A stretch of 64,000 nucleotides of DNA from an uncultured Mycoplasma sp. (GCA_902493595.1 CABUPU010000004.1:50525-114524); one strand, 5' to 3'. Positions 1-8,663 are shown, counted from the first letter of the stretch. Notes: generated by a model from the letters alone, not told the origin. A program made the numbers and translations.

Positions 1-165
1 AGCATCTCTTTTTTGTTTGTCTGCTTCTTTTTTAGCTTCATCAATTAGTTTAATAGCTTTATTAGTGCGTTTTTTATTTATAATATAATAAATTACAAAT
101 ACTATTGCACCACCAATTATTAATCCAATAACTAGAGTTAAAATGGAAGTTGTAGTTAATTCCAT
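1..165 (-). CDS. rny: Ribonuclease Y, N-terminal part (cut by window edge)
   Basis: Only the first 55 codons are inside the window. They encode a single N-terminal membrane helix (residues about 8-27) followed directly by a highly charged Lys/Glu/Ala-rich stretch that begins a coiled coil. This is the architecture of RNase Y, the membrane-anchored endoribonuclease that starts mRNA decay in Firmicutes. The ATG is preceded by a GTGAGG ribosome binding site. The KH and HD domains would lie outside the window, so the call rests on the N-terminus alone. Another membrane-anchored coiled-coil protein is possible but less likely. Confidence 0.75.
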   Translation of the reverse strand, partial: MELTTTSILTLVIGLIIGGAIVFVIYYIINKKRTNKAIKLIDEAKKEADKQKRDA

Positions 166-275
166 TTTAATCCTCACTTTCCTTTTACATAGAATTTTTT
201 TAATTCCTACAATTTAATTATATATTTTTTTTCAAACTTAATCAATAGAAAAATAATATAGGTTTACAAAATTAC

Positions 276-932
276 CTATATTACATATAAAAATATTGAA
301 AAAAAGAATAATATACTTGCGGCTAAAACAAAGAAATGAAATATTGAATGCATATATTTTTTCTTTTTACCTACTGCATAAAATATTGCACCAATAGTAT
401 AAATAATTCCTCCACTGAGCATCAAATAAATACCTGCTATATCAATGCTATTTAATAGTGTTTTAAAAGTAAATATAATCATCCATCCCATTACTAAATA
501 AAGAAACATTGAAAATTTTTTATACTTATTTAAATTAATTGAATTTAAAGTTATACCAAGTATTGCACATCCCCATATAACCCCAAAAACTGTCCATCCT
601 AAAGCCTTGGGAAGTGATACCAATGCATATGGTGTATAAGTTCCCGCAATAAGTAAAAAAATCGAATCATGATCTAATATTCTAAAAACTCTTTTAGCAT
701 TATTAGGTTTAAATGAATGATATAATGTAGACATTGTATATAAAATAATTGAGCAACTTCCATAAATAACTGAACTTATTACAGCATAAACATTATGATG
801 AATTGCACTAAAAACAGTACATAAAACAAGAGCTGCAATTGAAAGAAGACCTCCAACACCATGACTTATCGCAGATAATAATTCCTCACATAAATTATAT
901 TTTGGTATTTCAATCTTATCTTTTAATTTCAT
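276..932 (-). CDS. Hemolysin III family membrane protein (PAQR superfamily)
   Basis: This 218-residue protein is almost entirely hydrophobic, with about seven predicted membrane helices. It carries the family signatures: an N-terminal SHGVGG segment (residues about 23-28), a YHS motif near residue 71, a LDHDSIF block (residues about 86-92) and an HSIFH motif near the C-terminus. The conserved His and Asp residues form the metal site of PAQR-type proteins. The family is named for a Bacillus cereus cytolysin, but most bacterial members have no proven haemolytic role and may be lipid hydrolases or sensors. The ATG has no Shine-Dalgarno sequence and lies 6 bp from a promoter -10 box, so the transcript is probably leaderless. 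Confidence 0.9.
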   Translation of the reverse strand: MKLKDKIEIPKYNLCEELLSAISHGVGGLLSIAALVLCTVFSAIHHNVYAVISSVIYGSCSIILYTMSTLYHSFKPNNAKRVFRILDHDSIFLLIAGTYTPYALVSLPKALGWTVFGVIWGCAILGITLNSINLNKYKKFSMFLYLVMGWMIIFTFKTLLNSIDIAGIYLMLSGGIIYTIGAIFYAVGKKKKYMHSIFHFFVLAASILFFFSIFLYVI

Positions 933-938
933 ATATAA

Positions 939-967
939 ATCATATCATAAACATAACAATATTTAAA
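939..967 (-). promoter_or_regulatory. Promoter of the hemolysin III gene, leaderless arrangement
   Basis: TTTAAA (962-967), a 17-bp spacer and TATGAT (939-944) read on the minus strand. The -10 box ends 6 bp before the ATG, so transcription should begin at or next to the start codon. No purine-rich ribosome binding site is present. Confidence 0.5.
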
Positions 968-1020
968 GAGCAAATATTTTAAAATATGTGTTATAATAGT
1001 CTTCATAAAGGAGAAAGAAT

Positions 1021-1170
1021 ATGCAAGATAATTTTATGAAATATATAGAATATTTATATGTAACAGGGCAACTTGATGAAATGGATAATGAACAGATTTC
1101 AGAAATTGCCAATGAACTTTTTAATGATGATGAATCATTAGATAATGATGATAATAGTTTAAAAAGATAA
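1021..1170 (+). CDS. Small acidic protein of unknown function (49 aa)
   Basis: I do not recognise this protein. The ATG follows AAGGAG at good spacing and a TATAAT box about 25 bp further upstream, and the ORF ends directly before an intrinsic terminator. It therefore looks like a complete monocistronic unit. The product is very acidic, with a C-terminal run of Asp/Asn/Glu-Ser, and may form two short amphipathic helices. There is no signal peptide or membrane segment. A longer antisense reading frame over the same bases lacks a start signal and is treated as a shadow. Confidence 0.7.
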   Translation: MQDNFMKYIEYLYVTGQLDEMDNEQISEIANELFNDDESLDNDDNSLKR

Positions 1171-1172
1171 AA

Positions 1173-1197
1173 AAACAATGCCACTTATGCATTGTTT
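1173..1197. terminator. Bidirectional intrinsic terminator
   Basis: A 9-bp perfect stem (AAACAATGC paired with GCATTGTTT) closes a 7-nt loop, with A/T tracts on both sides. It serves the small ORF on the plus strand and the DUF4097 gene on the minus strand. The minus-strand stop codon (1185-1187) lies in the loop. Confidence 0.85.
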
Positions 1198-1988
1198 TCA
1201 TTTGATGTTAAAGTAATATTTCCAACTCCACCTTCAATAGTTAAACTAACAAGTCCTTTACCATTTTCATAATTTGAATTTATTTCTTCGCCATTAACTT
1301 TAATATTACCTATCCCTTTATTAATCTTAACTTTATAATCATTTAAACTATTAAATAAGTTAATATTAAATTCTCCTACACCAGTAGTAATTTTATTACT
1401 ACCTTTGAATAAAGCAGAAATATTTGTTTTACCAGCTCCCATAGTTAAACTTAAATTATAGATATTTCCATATTCAATATCAAGACTACCTGCTCCACCT
1501 AAAACTTTAGTTTCATCTAAAACAGTAAGTCTTTTAAAATCAATTTTACCTGCTCCTTGTTTTAAATTAAGTTTTTTAGTTACAAGATTTTCAGCTTCAA
1601 TTTTACCAGCACCTGTAGTAAATTCTATTTCACTAAATTCTTTATCTCTAGGAAGATAAAGAATTAAATTACTATCTTTTGTTTCAAAAGAAACATTAAT
1701 TTTTTCTTCATTGATTTTAATTACACCATTTTTATTTTCTAACTTTACATTTTTATTATTTGTTTCTATTTTAAAGTTTTCAGCATCTTTAATAATTAAA
1801 TTTGTATAAGATAAAGTTACGCTTAACTTAGAAATATTATCATTTCCATCATAAATAACTTTATTTTCCTTTAAAAGAGCACCAGTACTAAAAAACTTTT
1901 TAAATACATTATATTTGCCTGTATAAAGTCCATATATAACAAATATTATTAATGCAAGAATAATTAATCTAAATAATCTTTTTATCAT
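1185..1988 (-). CDS. DUF4097-type beta-strand repeat envelope protein
   Basis: The product has one N-terminal membrane helix (residues about 7-22) and a long extracytoplasmic region of short beta strands. That region repeats the pattern [G]-G-A/V-G-x-[IL] (TGAGKIE, QGAGKID, GGAGSLD, MGAGKTN, GVGEFN, GIGNIK, GVGNIT), roughly one repeat per 20-30 residues. This is the right-handed beta-solenoid pattern of DUF4097/adhesin-like proteins found next to Lia/PspC-type stress genes. Its function is unknown; a structural or sensory role at the membrane is inferred. It overlaps the upstream LiaF-like gene by 4 bp (ATGA), so the pair is translationally coupled. Its stop codon lies in the shared terminator. 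Confidence 0.8.
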   Translation of the reverse strand: MIKRLFRLIILALIIFVIYGLYTGKYNVFKKFFSTGALLKENKVIYDGNDNISKLSVTLSYTNLIIKDAENFKIETNNKNVKLENKNGVIKINEEKINVSFETKDSNLILYLPRDKEFSEIEFTTGAGKIEAENLVTKKLNLKQGAGKIDFKRLTVLDETKVLGGAGSLDIEYGNIYNLSLTMGAGKTNISALFKGSNKITTGVGEFNINLFNSLNDYKVKINKGIGNIKVNGEEINSNYENGKGLVSLTIEGGVGNITLTSNENNA

Positions 1989-2665
1989 TTAACATCTACT
2001 CCACCAAAGATGCATACAGAATTTAAATATATAGTAATTTCTTTTTTACTAGATTGTTTTCCTCTTTTTACTTCAACACCTCCGAAAAATGGAGTCGAAG
2101 ATACTTTAACTTTTACATCATCAGGCACATATATATCTATTCCACCAAAAACTGATAAAGTATTTATAACAATATCTTTTTCAATTTTGGCATCTCTTAA
2201 ATCAAGTTTTATTCCTCCGAAAAGTGATTTTAAATCTAAATTCTCTACTTTTTCATCCTCAAATTTTAAATCTTGAGAACCAAATACTGCAATATAATTA
2301 TTGCTTTCTTTATTATTTGCATTAATTTTTTTAATTTCTTTGCCATTAATACTTAATACATCCTTAAATACTAATAAAAGTCCAATTGAAATTAATATAA
2401 CTGGCAATAATAATTTAATTAAAAGCTCATATTCAATTAAATCTCTTTCCGCTAAAAAAAGCCAAACACCAATAATTAAAAATATTAAACTTGAGGTTTT
2501 TTCTTTATCATTTATAAGTCCTACTAAAGAAGGAATTATTATAAATAAAGTCCACCAACCAGAGAAAAATAAATTAATATTAGTAATTCCAAAAGCATTT
2601 AAACCAAGTATTAAACCAATAAAAATTAATAAAAATCCAATAATATATTTTGTATAATCTTTCAT
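1985..2665 (-). CDS. LiaF-like membrane protein (DUF5668 plus LiaF C-terminal beta domain)
   Basis: The N-terminal half has four close membrane helices (residues about 7-105), with the GFLLIFIGLILGLNAFG and GWWTLFIIIPS patterns typical of LiaI/LiaF-type proteins. The C-terminal half is a compact beta domain with three FGG motifs (LFGGI, VFGGI, FFGGV) and a final IFGGVDVK. In Bacillus subtilis LiaF inhibits the cell-envelope stress sensor LiaS. No histidine kinase or response regulator is visible here, so only the protein family is certain. It is the first gene of a two-gene operon with the DUF4097 protein. Confidence 0.8.
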   Translation of the reverse strand: MKDYTKYIIGFLLIFIGLILGLNAFGITNINLFFSGWWTLFIIIPSLVGLINDKEKTSSLIFLIIGVWLFLAERDLIEYELLIKLLLPVILISIGLLLVFKDVLSINGKEIKKINANNKESNNYIAVFGSQDLKFEDEKVENLDLKSLFGGIKLDLRDAKIEKDIVINTLSVFGGIDIYVPDDVKVKVSSTPFFGGVEVKRGKQSSKKEITIYLNSVCIFGGVDVK

Positions 2666-2687
2666 ATCTAACCTACTTTCTATAAAA

Positions 2688-2716
2688 ATTATAACACTTA
2701 ATAAAGTCTATGTAAA
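2688..2716 (-). promoter_or_regulatory. Promoter of the LiaF-like/DUF4097 operon
   Basis: TTTACA (2711-2716), 17-bp spacer and TATAAT (2688-2693) on the minus strand, about 22 bp before the LiaF-like start codon. Confidence 0.7.
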
Positions 2717-2778
2717 ACTATTTTAAATAATAATGTCTAATTGTATTTAAGTTTTCAACATTATTTGCCAGCTACATT

Positions 2779-3657
2779 TTAAAGACTCTTTATAAAATCA
2801 TAGATATATGGGTATATAATTTTATATCCTTCATAATTCAAATGAAGATTATCTGGCAAATATGTTTTTGTATTAACTTTTAAGATATTTGAATATTCTT
2901 CATTAAATAAATCTAAATATTTTATATTCCATTTATCAAGAATTTTCTTTGTCATCATAATATATTTATTATAATCATCATAACTCCATTTATGACCTCT
3001 TTCTGTATAATTTGGAGTATAATAAGTTATAATATATCCAATTTTTGCATCTTTAAAATATTTTTTTGCGTTATATATATATGATTCAAATCCTCCGGCA
3101 AAAGTATTTACATCAAAATCATCTTCACTCTTACTATTTGATATTTCTCCTAAAGGTGTGTTATATAAAACATCATTAATACCACCTTGCATAATTACAT
3201 AATCATATTTTTCATTTGCATGAGAAATAATTGTATCTGTAAGCCACTTATTTTTATCATCATAGGTTGATACTCTATAATCACTTATTCCAGCATTCAT
3301 AACGATGTTAAAATCATAATTATCCTTTATAAATTCTGCCCAAGAATAACCTTTAGTTAGAAAACCATAAGTTATAGAATCACCGAAAAATATAATATTT
3401 TTATTTTTAGTAACCATAGTATAAATAATTTTATAAGATACTTCTTTATTATCGAGTTTGCAATTTATAGTATCATTATTTTTTTGACAAACGACTTTTT
3501 CATTATTCGAAGATACAATGTTATCTAAATAATTATAATTTTCATTTTCTAAGATATGTACTTCTTTAGATTTAACATTTATAAAAGTTTCTTTTTCTTT
3601 TACATTATTACAACCACATACAACTACACATAACATTATTAAAATAAATTTTTTCAT
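2779..3657 (-). CDS. SGNH/GDSL-family esterase lipoprotein
   Basis: The protein has a lipoprotein signal peptide ending in VCGC (lipid-modified Cys at residue 16), so it is probably anchored outside the membrane. An SGNH hydrolase domain follows from about residue 88. Block I is FFGDSITYG with catalytic Ser about 94, the GGIND block supplies Gly/Asn, and the C-terminal DNLHLNYEGY segment supplies Asp and His. SGNH enzymes hydrolyse or transfer acyl esters on surface polymers. It is the last gene of the five-gene O-acylation cassette, 7 bp from the DHHW gene. Extracytoplasmic acyl transfer or deacetylation is inferred from that context. Confidence 0.85.
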   Translation of the reverse strand: MKKFILIMLCVVVCGCNNVKEKETFINVKSKEVHILENENYNYLDNIVSSNNEKVVCQKNNDTINCKLDNKEVSYKIIYTMVTKNKNIIFFGDSITYGFLTKGYSWAEFIKDNYDFNIVMNAGISDYRVSTYDDKNKWLTDTIISHANEKYDYVIMQGGINDVLYNTPLGEISNSKSEDDFDVNTFAGGFESYIYNAKKYFKDAKIGYIITYYTPNYTERGHKWSYDDYNKYIMMTKKILDKWNIKYLDLFNEEYSNILKVNTKTYLPDNLHLNYEGYKIIYPYIYDFIKSL

Positions 3658-3664
3658 AAATTAC

Positions 3665-4723
3665 CTACCTTAACTTTAATATTGACATATCATCATATAA
3701 ATTGTTTAAATTATATAATATTAATACATTATCAATATTTTTACTCTTTACAAAATCACTTACACTTTTATTATAATACCTTAAATCAATTACATAAATA
3801 TTTTTATAATGTGATGTTAAAAAAGGAATAAATGAATTTGCATAACTATTTTTTATAACAAGAATTGAGTTTTCATTTTCAAAATTTTCAATTTCTATTA
3901 AAGCATGATTATTATCTAAAAATATTGAATACTTATCTTTTTTATCTAAATAATCATAATTATATAAACTATTAGTTATTTTATTTTCATTAACATAATT
4001 TATAGTTAAATTTTCATTTTTTAAAAATAAATATATATCATCACTTTTATCATAACTAAGCACTTTTGTTTGACTTGTTCCTTTAAAAGAGTTACTTACT
4101 TTAACAATATTATAATAGCTTTCGTCATTTGGAATAACGTTTTTACTTTCCATATATTTTTTATATGCATAATATGCACCGAAACTAGTCCAGTGATGAT
4201 CAGTTTTATAATACATATTTGTTTTTTTATTATGATTTTTTAAAGTATCTATTACATTTATATTATTTGAATATTTTAAACTACTATATAAATAATTTAT
4301 ATCAATTTCTTCATTTGTGTTAATACTTCTTTTTAGTTTATCACTATTAATATAAATAGAATCAGGTACTATCATAACATCTGTTTGAATATTTTTAGCA
4401 AAATCATTTATTGTTTCTATTATTAAACTACTTTTTTTGATTTCAACTTTTTCTGGCAATAAATAATAATCATTTGCAACATAAACTCCATTTACAAGGG
4501 TTTTACCACATAATAATTCAATTTTATTTTTTAGTTTTAAAAGTTTATTTCTAAATGGTGCATTATCAAGTAAATAACTCTCTACATTGTTTAAACTAAA
4601 TTTTGTTAAATATCTATTTTCAAATTCTGAATAGCTTTCCTTTTTTTTAAATATAAACATAACTGAATAAATAAAAATCATAATACTTATTATTAAAAAT
4701 ATAATTTTATTTCTTTTTTTCAT
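3665..4723 (-). CDS. DHHW family membrane-anchored protein (AlgX/AlgJ-like)
   Basis: An N-terminal membrane anchor (residues about 7-25) precedes an extracellular domain containing the diagnostic TDHHWTSFGAYYAYKKY block near residue 174. The DHHW family is related to AlgJ/AlgX, the SGNH-fold partners of MBOAT proteins in alginate and other exopolysaccharide O-acetylation. An IVPDSIYIN segment near residue 119 and IKNSYANSFIPFL near residue 287 fit the fold's other catalytic blocks. It lies 10 bp downstream of the MBOAT gene. The expected job is taking the acyl group exported by the MBOAT protein and placing it on a surface glycopolymer. The acceptor is not identifiable from sequence. Confidence 0.85.
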   Translation of the reverse strand: MKKRNKIIFLIISIMIFIYSVMFIFKKKESYSEFENRYLTKFSLNNVESYLLDNAPFRNKLLKLKNKIELLCGKTLVNGVYVANDYYLLPEKVEIKKSSLIIETINDFAKNIQTDVMIVPDSIYINSDKLKRSINTNEEIDINYLYSSLKYSNNINVIDTLKNHNKKTNMYYKTDHHWTSFGAYYAYKKYMESKNVIPNDESYYNIVKVSNSFKGTSQTKVLSYDKSDDIYLFLKNENLTINYVNENKITNSLYNYDYLDKKDKYSIFLDNNHALIEIENFENENSILVIKNSYANSFIPFLTSHYKNIYVIDLRYYNKSVSDFVKSKNIDNVLILYNLNNLYDDMSILKLR

Positions 4724-4733
4724 AAACTACCCC

Positions 4734-6047
4734 TTAAAAACTATTATATAAAAATGGTTTAAATGAACCAGATAAAATAAATGAAACTGTAATTATAAAT
4801 AAACAAACATAAATAATTATTATTACTATATTTATAAATTTGTTATTAGAAATTTTATTTTTTATACTTTCTGGAAGTTTTAAAATCATAAGTAAACTTA
4901 ATATGATTAAAAATAAATTATCCCTTAAATAAAAGATTACTTCATTATTATAAAGGTTACCTTTAAACATGTTTGATATAAATAAACTTATATCATTTAA
5001 ACTATTTTGAGTAAATAATATATAACCAAATAAAACAATAATTATTACATACAAATGCTTAAATATTTTAGGGAGTTTTTCTAAAAAATTATTTAAAACA
5101 AACTTTTCTAAAACTATTATTATTCCATAGTATAATCCCCATAATAAAAAATTAATTGTATTTCCGTGCCAAATGCCCGTTAAAAGCCAAACTACCATAA
5201 GATTTCTTATTGTTATGAGTTTATTTTTCTTACTTCCTCCTAAAGGGAAATAAACATACTCTTTAAAAAAATTTGAAAGTGATATATGCCATTTACGCCA
5301 AAAAGAAGATATACTATTTGCTAAATATGGATTATCAAAATTTTCCTCTAAAGAAATACCACACATTTTACCAAGTCCTAGTGCCATATTTGTATAACCT
5401 AAAAAATCAAAATATAAATATAATGCATAAATAATTAAAACAAACAAACATGATAAAAATGTTTTATTAGTTATACTATTAAAAGTGTTATATAAAATAC
5501 TTAAATTATTTGCAAGTAATACCTTTTGAAATAAACCCGTTAAAAATCTATAAAAGCCTTTTGCTCCTATTTCAAAAGAAATATCTAAATTCCTTATATT
5601 TTTTGTTACTTCATTAAACCTTGTAATTGGTCCCATTAAAACATTACAAAATAATGTAATATAACATAAATAATCTAAAAAACTTTCATTTTTAATTTTA
5701 TTATGTTTTCTATCAAGTATGTAACTAATATTATTAAAAGTATAAAAACTTATCCCTAAAGGAAATATAAAATAGTTTGTATATTTAAAAAAACTTAAAA
5801 ATAATATATTAATTATTACCAAAACATTATATGATCTTTGATATTTTTTCCCTAATAGCTTAATATAAAAATAATTAAATAAAATGGTAAAAATTAATAA
5901 ACAAAAATTAAATATTCCACTGTAAAGATAAAATATTAAATTAAATATTATAAGAACAATATATCTTTTTGACTTTGGAAGTAAAATAAATAATAAATAA
6001 AAAATTGGTAAAAAAAAGAAAATAAATAATAAACTACTAAAATTCAT
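4734..6047 (-). CDS. MBOAT family membrane O-acyltransferase (AlgI/DltB/PatA-like)
   Basis: This polytopic protein of 437 residues has about ten membrane helices. It carries the MBOAT signatures: SFWRKWHISLSNFFKEYVYFPLGGS in the central loop (residues about 246-270) and LTGIWHGNTINFLLWGLYYG (about 289-308), the latter with the near-invariant catalytic His. AlgI-type members move acetyl groups across the membrane for O-acetylation of exported polysaccharides. It overlaps the DUF4358 gene by one base and is followed by the DHHW gene. The usual MBOAT/SGNH division of labour is therefore expected here. Its length is near that of AlgI-type proteins. Confidence 0.92.
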   Translation of the reverse strand: MNFSSLLFIFFFLPIFYLLFILLPKSKRYIVLIIFNLIFYLYSGIFNFCLLIFTILFNYFYIKLLGKKYQRSYNVLVIINILFLSFFKYTNYFIFPLGISFYTFNNISYILDRKHNKIKNESFLDYLCYITLFCNVLMGPITRFNEVTKNIRNLDISFEIGAKGFYRFLTGLFQKVLLANNLSILYNTFNSITNKTFLSCLFVLIIYALYLYFDFLGYTNMALGLGKMCGISLEENFDNPYLANSISSFWRKWHISLSNFFKEYVYFPLGGSKKNKLITIRNLMVVWLLTGIWHGNTINFLLWGLYYGIIIVLEKFVLNNFLEKLPKIFKHLYVIIIVLFGYILFTQNSLNDISLFISNMFKGNLYNNEVIFYLRDNLFLIILSLLMILKLPESIKNKISNNKFINIVIIIIYVCLFIITVSFILSGSFKPFLYNSF

Positions 6048-6493
6048 TAATTTATATATTCCTTTACTACATTATACATTTCTTCATTATTTTCAGATAC
6101 TATATATATTAAATAATCACCTACTGATGTTGCAAGTTTATTTTTAATTAAATTAACAGCCTCTGGTGAATATAAACTACTTTGATTTTCTAATATAGAA
6201 AACATTTCATCCATATTATTTTTAACTTTTTCTTTGTTTTCAGATTTTACTTTAATTAAAGCATAAAAATTACCATCTTGATTTTCACTTGACTTAATAA
6301 TATATTCTTCCATTAAAGTTATATCTTGATTATAAATACCCTCAAGTTCTTTTTCACTCATAAGAGCCATATTTTGATATTTTTCATCAAGGGAGGTTGA
6401 TGCTCCTTTCATATCAAGTGTTGATGCACTTTTGTTACAACCAGCTAAAATAATTGCAAGCCCTATAACCATTATAATTTTTTTTAATTTCAT
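6047..6493 (-). CDS. DUF4358 lipoprotein
   Basis: A lipoprotein signal peptide ends in LAGC (Cys 19). The mature domain matches DUF4358, with its alternating helix/strand pattern and the ending LIYIVSENNEEMYNVVKEYI. The family has no assigned biochemical function. It is often found beside MBOAT and DHHW genes in gut Firmicutes, and it is so placed here, between MBOAT and the Ig-SGNH gene. I infer an accessory extracytoplasmic role in surface O-acylation. Confidence 0.8.
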   Translation of the reverse strand: MKLKKIIMVIGLAIILAGCNKSASTLDMKGASTSLDEKYQNMALMSEKELEGIYNQDITLMEEYIIKSSENQDGNFYALIKVKSENKEKVKNNMDEMFSILENQSSLYSPEAVNLIKNKLATSVGDYLIYIVSENNEEMYNVVKEYIN

Positions 6494-6494
6494 A

Positions 6495-7724
6495 TTAATT
6501 TACCACCTTTCCTAAATCTAAATGTTTTATGTAGTCTATATATTTATTTCTTCCTTCTTCATTTAAATGAAAATTGCAATTAAGTTCATCAGTACATTCA
6601 AATAAACTTACATCAGCATAACCTTCATTATCCTTTATTTCATTTGTAAAATCAATAAAATTTATATTATTTTCATAACAAAATCTTGCTAAATAATAAT
6701 TTAAAATATTAATATTTTTTTGACTTGCTTTATTTAGTGTACCATCATTTATTGGAAATATTGCTGAAAATATAATTTTTGTATCTTTATAATTTAACTT
6801 AATATTATCATAAAATTTTTGAAGTTCTCTTACAAATACATCTTTTTGCATATAAAGTCCAGCATTAATTCCAGGACATACAATTAAATATTTTGGTTTA
6901 TATTTTGTAAGAGCATCATTTAAAACTGTATTTTGTCTATTTTCATAAGTTTCAAAAGTCGAAGAATTCATTTGAGCAATGTTTAAGTTATTTCTTGCCC
7001 AAGTTTGATAAGCCGAAATATGTTTTCCTTTTTGATACAAAAATGATGTATTTGAGTCTCCTAAAAAGATAGTATCATTAAAATAATTATATTCATTTTC
7101 TTCATAAGTTAAAGTCGTTTTAGTAAATAGTCCTTTTAAAGTAAAATCTTTTATCGAACTTGTTAATGCACTATCATCAAGAACTTCAACAGTTCTTACA
7201 ACTTTTGCTTTATTTTTAGAACTATCTATGGCCTCATACACAACCTCATACTTGCCTGCTTTGGTTTCATCAATATTATTTGTTACTTTAATTTTGCTAT
7301 TAATATCTTTATCATAGTTATCAGTTATTTCATAACCAGGTTCTTCATATTTACTATCTTTATTAAGATATATTATATTATCACCATTTAATGTTATTAC
7401 AGGTTTTTCAATATCAACTACATGAATATTTCTAATAACACTTTTTTTAAAATTTAATAAGTTTGCTGTATATGTAACTTTATAATCTCCTAAAGAGGTA
7501 TTATCAATATTATTTTTTACATCAACTTTTAACTTTTTACCAAAAAATGTTGCTTTATAACCATTTTCAAAATAAGGACTATTTACATTTAAATAAATGT
7601 CTTTATCTCCGATTAAAATAATATTAAAAAGAAAATTCATACTAAAAAAAGTAACTAAAAATATAGCTATAATTATAAGTAAAAATTTATATTTTGTTTT
7701 TAATTTTAACTTCTTTTTCTTCAT
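6495..7724 (-). CDS. Membrane-anchored protein with bacterial Ig-like domains and SGNH hydrolase domain
   Basis: After a Lys-rich N-terminus and a membrane helix (about residues 14-35) come two Ig-like domains of the DUF5011/HYR type. The second contains EEPGYEITDNYDKDI and ends in VVRTVEVLD. A C-terminal SGNH domain follows: FLGDSNTSF for block I, a CPGIN block, and a final HLNEEG segment with the catalytic His. The start was moved 24 bp inside the longest frame to the MKKKK codon, because a TTGAAA-17-TATTAT promoter overlaps the upstream ATG and an AGGG motif precedes the chosen ATG. It heads the acylation cassette and is probably a second acyl-transferring or deacylating enzyme. Confidence 0.8.
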   Translation of the reverse strand: MKKKKLKLKTKYKFLLIIIAIFLVTFFSMNFLFNIILIGDKDIYLNVNSPYFENGYKATFFGKKLKVDVKNNIDNTSLGDYKVTYTANLLNFKKSVIRNIHVVDIEKPVITLNGDNIIYLNKDSKYEEPGYEITDNYDKDINSKIKVTNNIDETKAGKYEVVYEAIDSSKNKAKVVRTVEVLDDSALTSSIKDFTLKGLFTKTTLTYEENEYNYFNDTIFLGDSNTSFLYQKGKHISAYQTWARNNLNIAQMNSSTFETYENRQNTVLNDALTKYKPKYLIVCPGINAGLYMQKDVFVRELQKFYDNIKLNYKDTKIIFSAIFPINDGTLNKASQKNINILNYYLARFCYENNINFIDFTNEIKDNEGYADVSLFECTDELNCNFHLNEEGRNKYIDYIKHLDLGKVVN

Positions 7725-7738
7725 AACTACCCTATAAA

Positions 7739-7767
7739 ATAATACCATTTAAATTAATTAATTTCAA
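7739..7767 (-). promoter_or_regulatory. Promoter of the O-acylation cassette with very short leader
   Basis: TTGAAA (7762-7767), 17-bp spacer and TATTAT (7739-7744) on the minus strand. Transcription should start near 7732, only about 8 nt before the chosen ATG (7722-7724). The -35 box abuts the stop of the patatin gene, so the cassette can be transcribed independently of it. Confidence 0.6.
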
Positions 7768-8622
7768 TTATTTTGAGTTTAAATATTCATTTAATTTATC
7801 TTTTATATTATTATAATCTTTTATTCCAATATCATATATTCTATCTATTTCTTTTTTATTTACTTTATTAAGACTTATATCAATATTTTCTGAGGGATAT
7901 ATAGCAAATATTTTATTTTCACTACTTAATTTATCAATTATTTCTAATGATTCATTATACTGTTTATATCTATTAAGCATTGCTTTAATAAATTTAGGAT
8001 ATTTCTTATACTTAGTTTTTATTCCTATAATTTCTCCTTTATTAAATGGTTTTTTAATAAAACCTTTTTCCCTTGTTAAAATAACAATAATTCTATCATA
8101 TTCTAAAGATAAAGCTTTTTTAATTGGAATGCTATCACATATTGCTCCATCTAAATAATAATTATTATTAATTTCTACAATATTTGTTAAAAAAGGCATT
8201 GCACTACTTGCTCTTAATACTTCAATCTGATTATAAACATTATTTACTTCAATATATTCAGGTAGACCAGTTTCAACATTCGATACTGTTGCTAAAAGAA
8301 GTTTGTAATTTTTTTCATATTCTTTTTCATCAAATACTTCAATATTTTTAGTAACATTATAATAAGCAAAATCTTTATTAACAAAATTACCAGTTTCAAT
8401 TAATGATTTTTTACCCATATATCTTGAATCTTTACAATATTTTCTATTAATATTTAAACATCTTCCTATTTGCCTAGAATAATAATTTGGAGCTATTAAA
8501 GCACCTGCAGAAACACCAATTATTGCATCTATATTAATATTATCTTCGATAAATTTATCTATTATTGCAGCAGTATATGTACCCCTAAAAGCACCACCCT
8601 CTAAAACTAAAAGTGTTTTCAT
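7768..8622 (-). CDS. Patatin-like phospholipase family protein
   Basis: The sequence shows the patatin Ser-Asp dyad architecture. The oxyanion loop is EGGAFRGTYTAA (residues 8-19), the nucleophile elbow is GVSAG (Ser 38), and the catalytic Asp lies in the DGA motif within YYLDGAICDSIPI. The 284-residue length and C-terminal helical part resemble the YjjU/YlbK-type cytoplasmic patatin proteins, which probably hydrolyse phospholipid or acyl esters. There is no signal peptide. AGGAGG precedes the start. Two palindromes lie upstream, suggesting regulated expression. Confidence 0.9.
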   Translation of the reverse strand: MKTLLVLEGGAFRGTYTAAIIDKFIEDNINIDAIIGVSAGALIAPNYYSRQIGRCLNINRKYCKDSRYMGKKSLIETGNFVNKDFAYYNVTKNIEVFDEKEYEKNYKLLLATVSNVETGLPEYIEVNNVYNQIEVLRASSAMPFLTNIVEINNNYYLDGAICDSIPIKKALSLEYDRIIVILTREKGFIKKPFNKGEIIGIKTKYKKYPKFIKAMLNRYKQYNESLEIIDKLSSENKIFAIYPSENIDISLNKVNKKEIDRIYDIGIKDYNNIKDKLNEYLNSK

Positions 8623-8663
8623 GTATCCTCCTTTTCAAAATAATTATATCTTCTTTTTTATTA

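Noticed and set aside
963..1184. 73-codon minus-strand frame opposite the small acidic ORF
   Set aside because: It has no ribosome binding site, lies antisense to an ORF with full signals and crosses the terminator.
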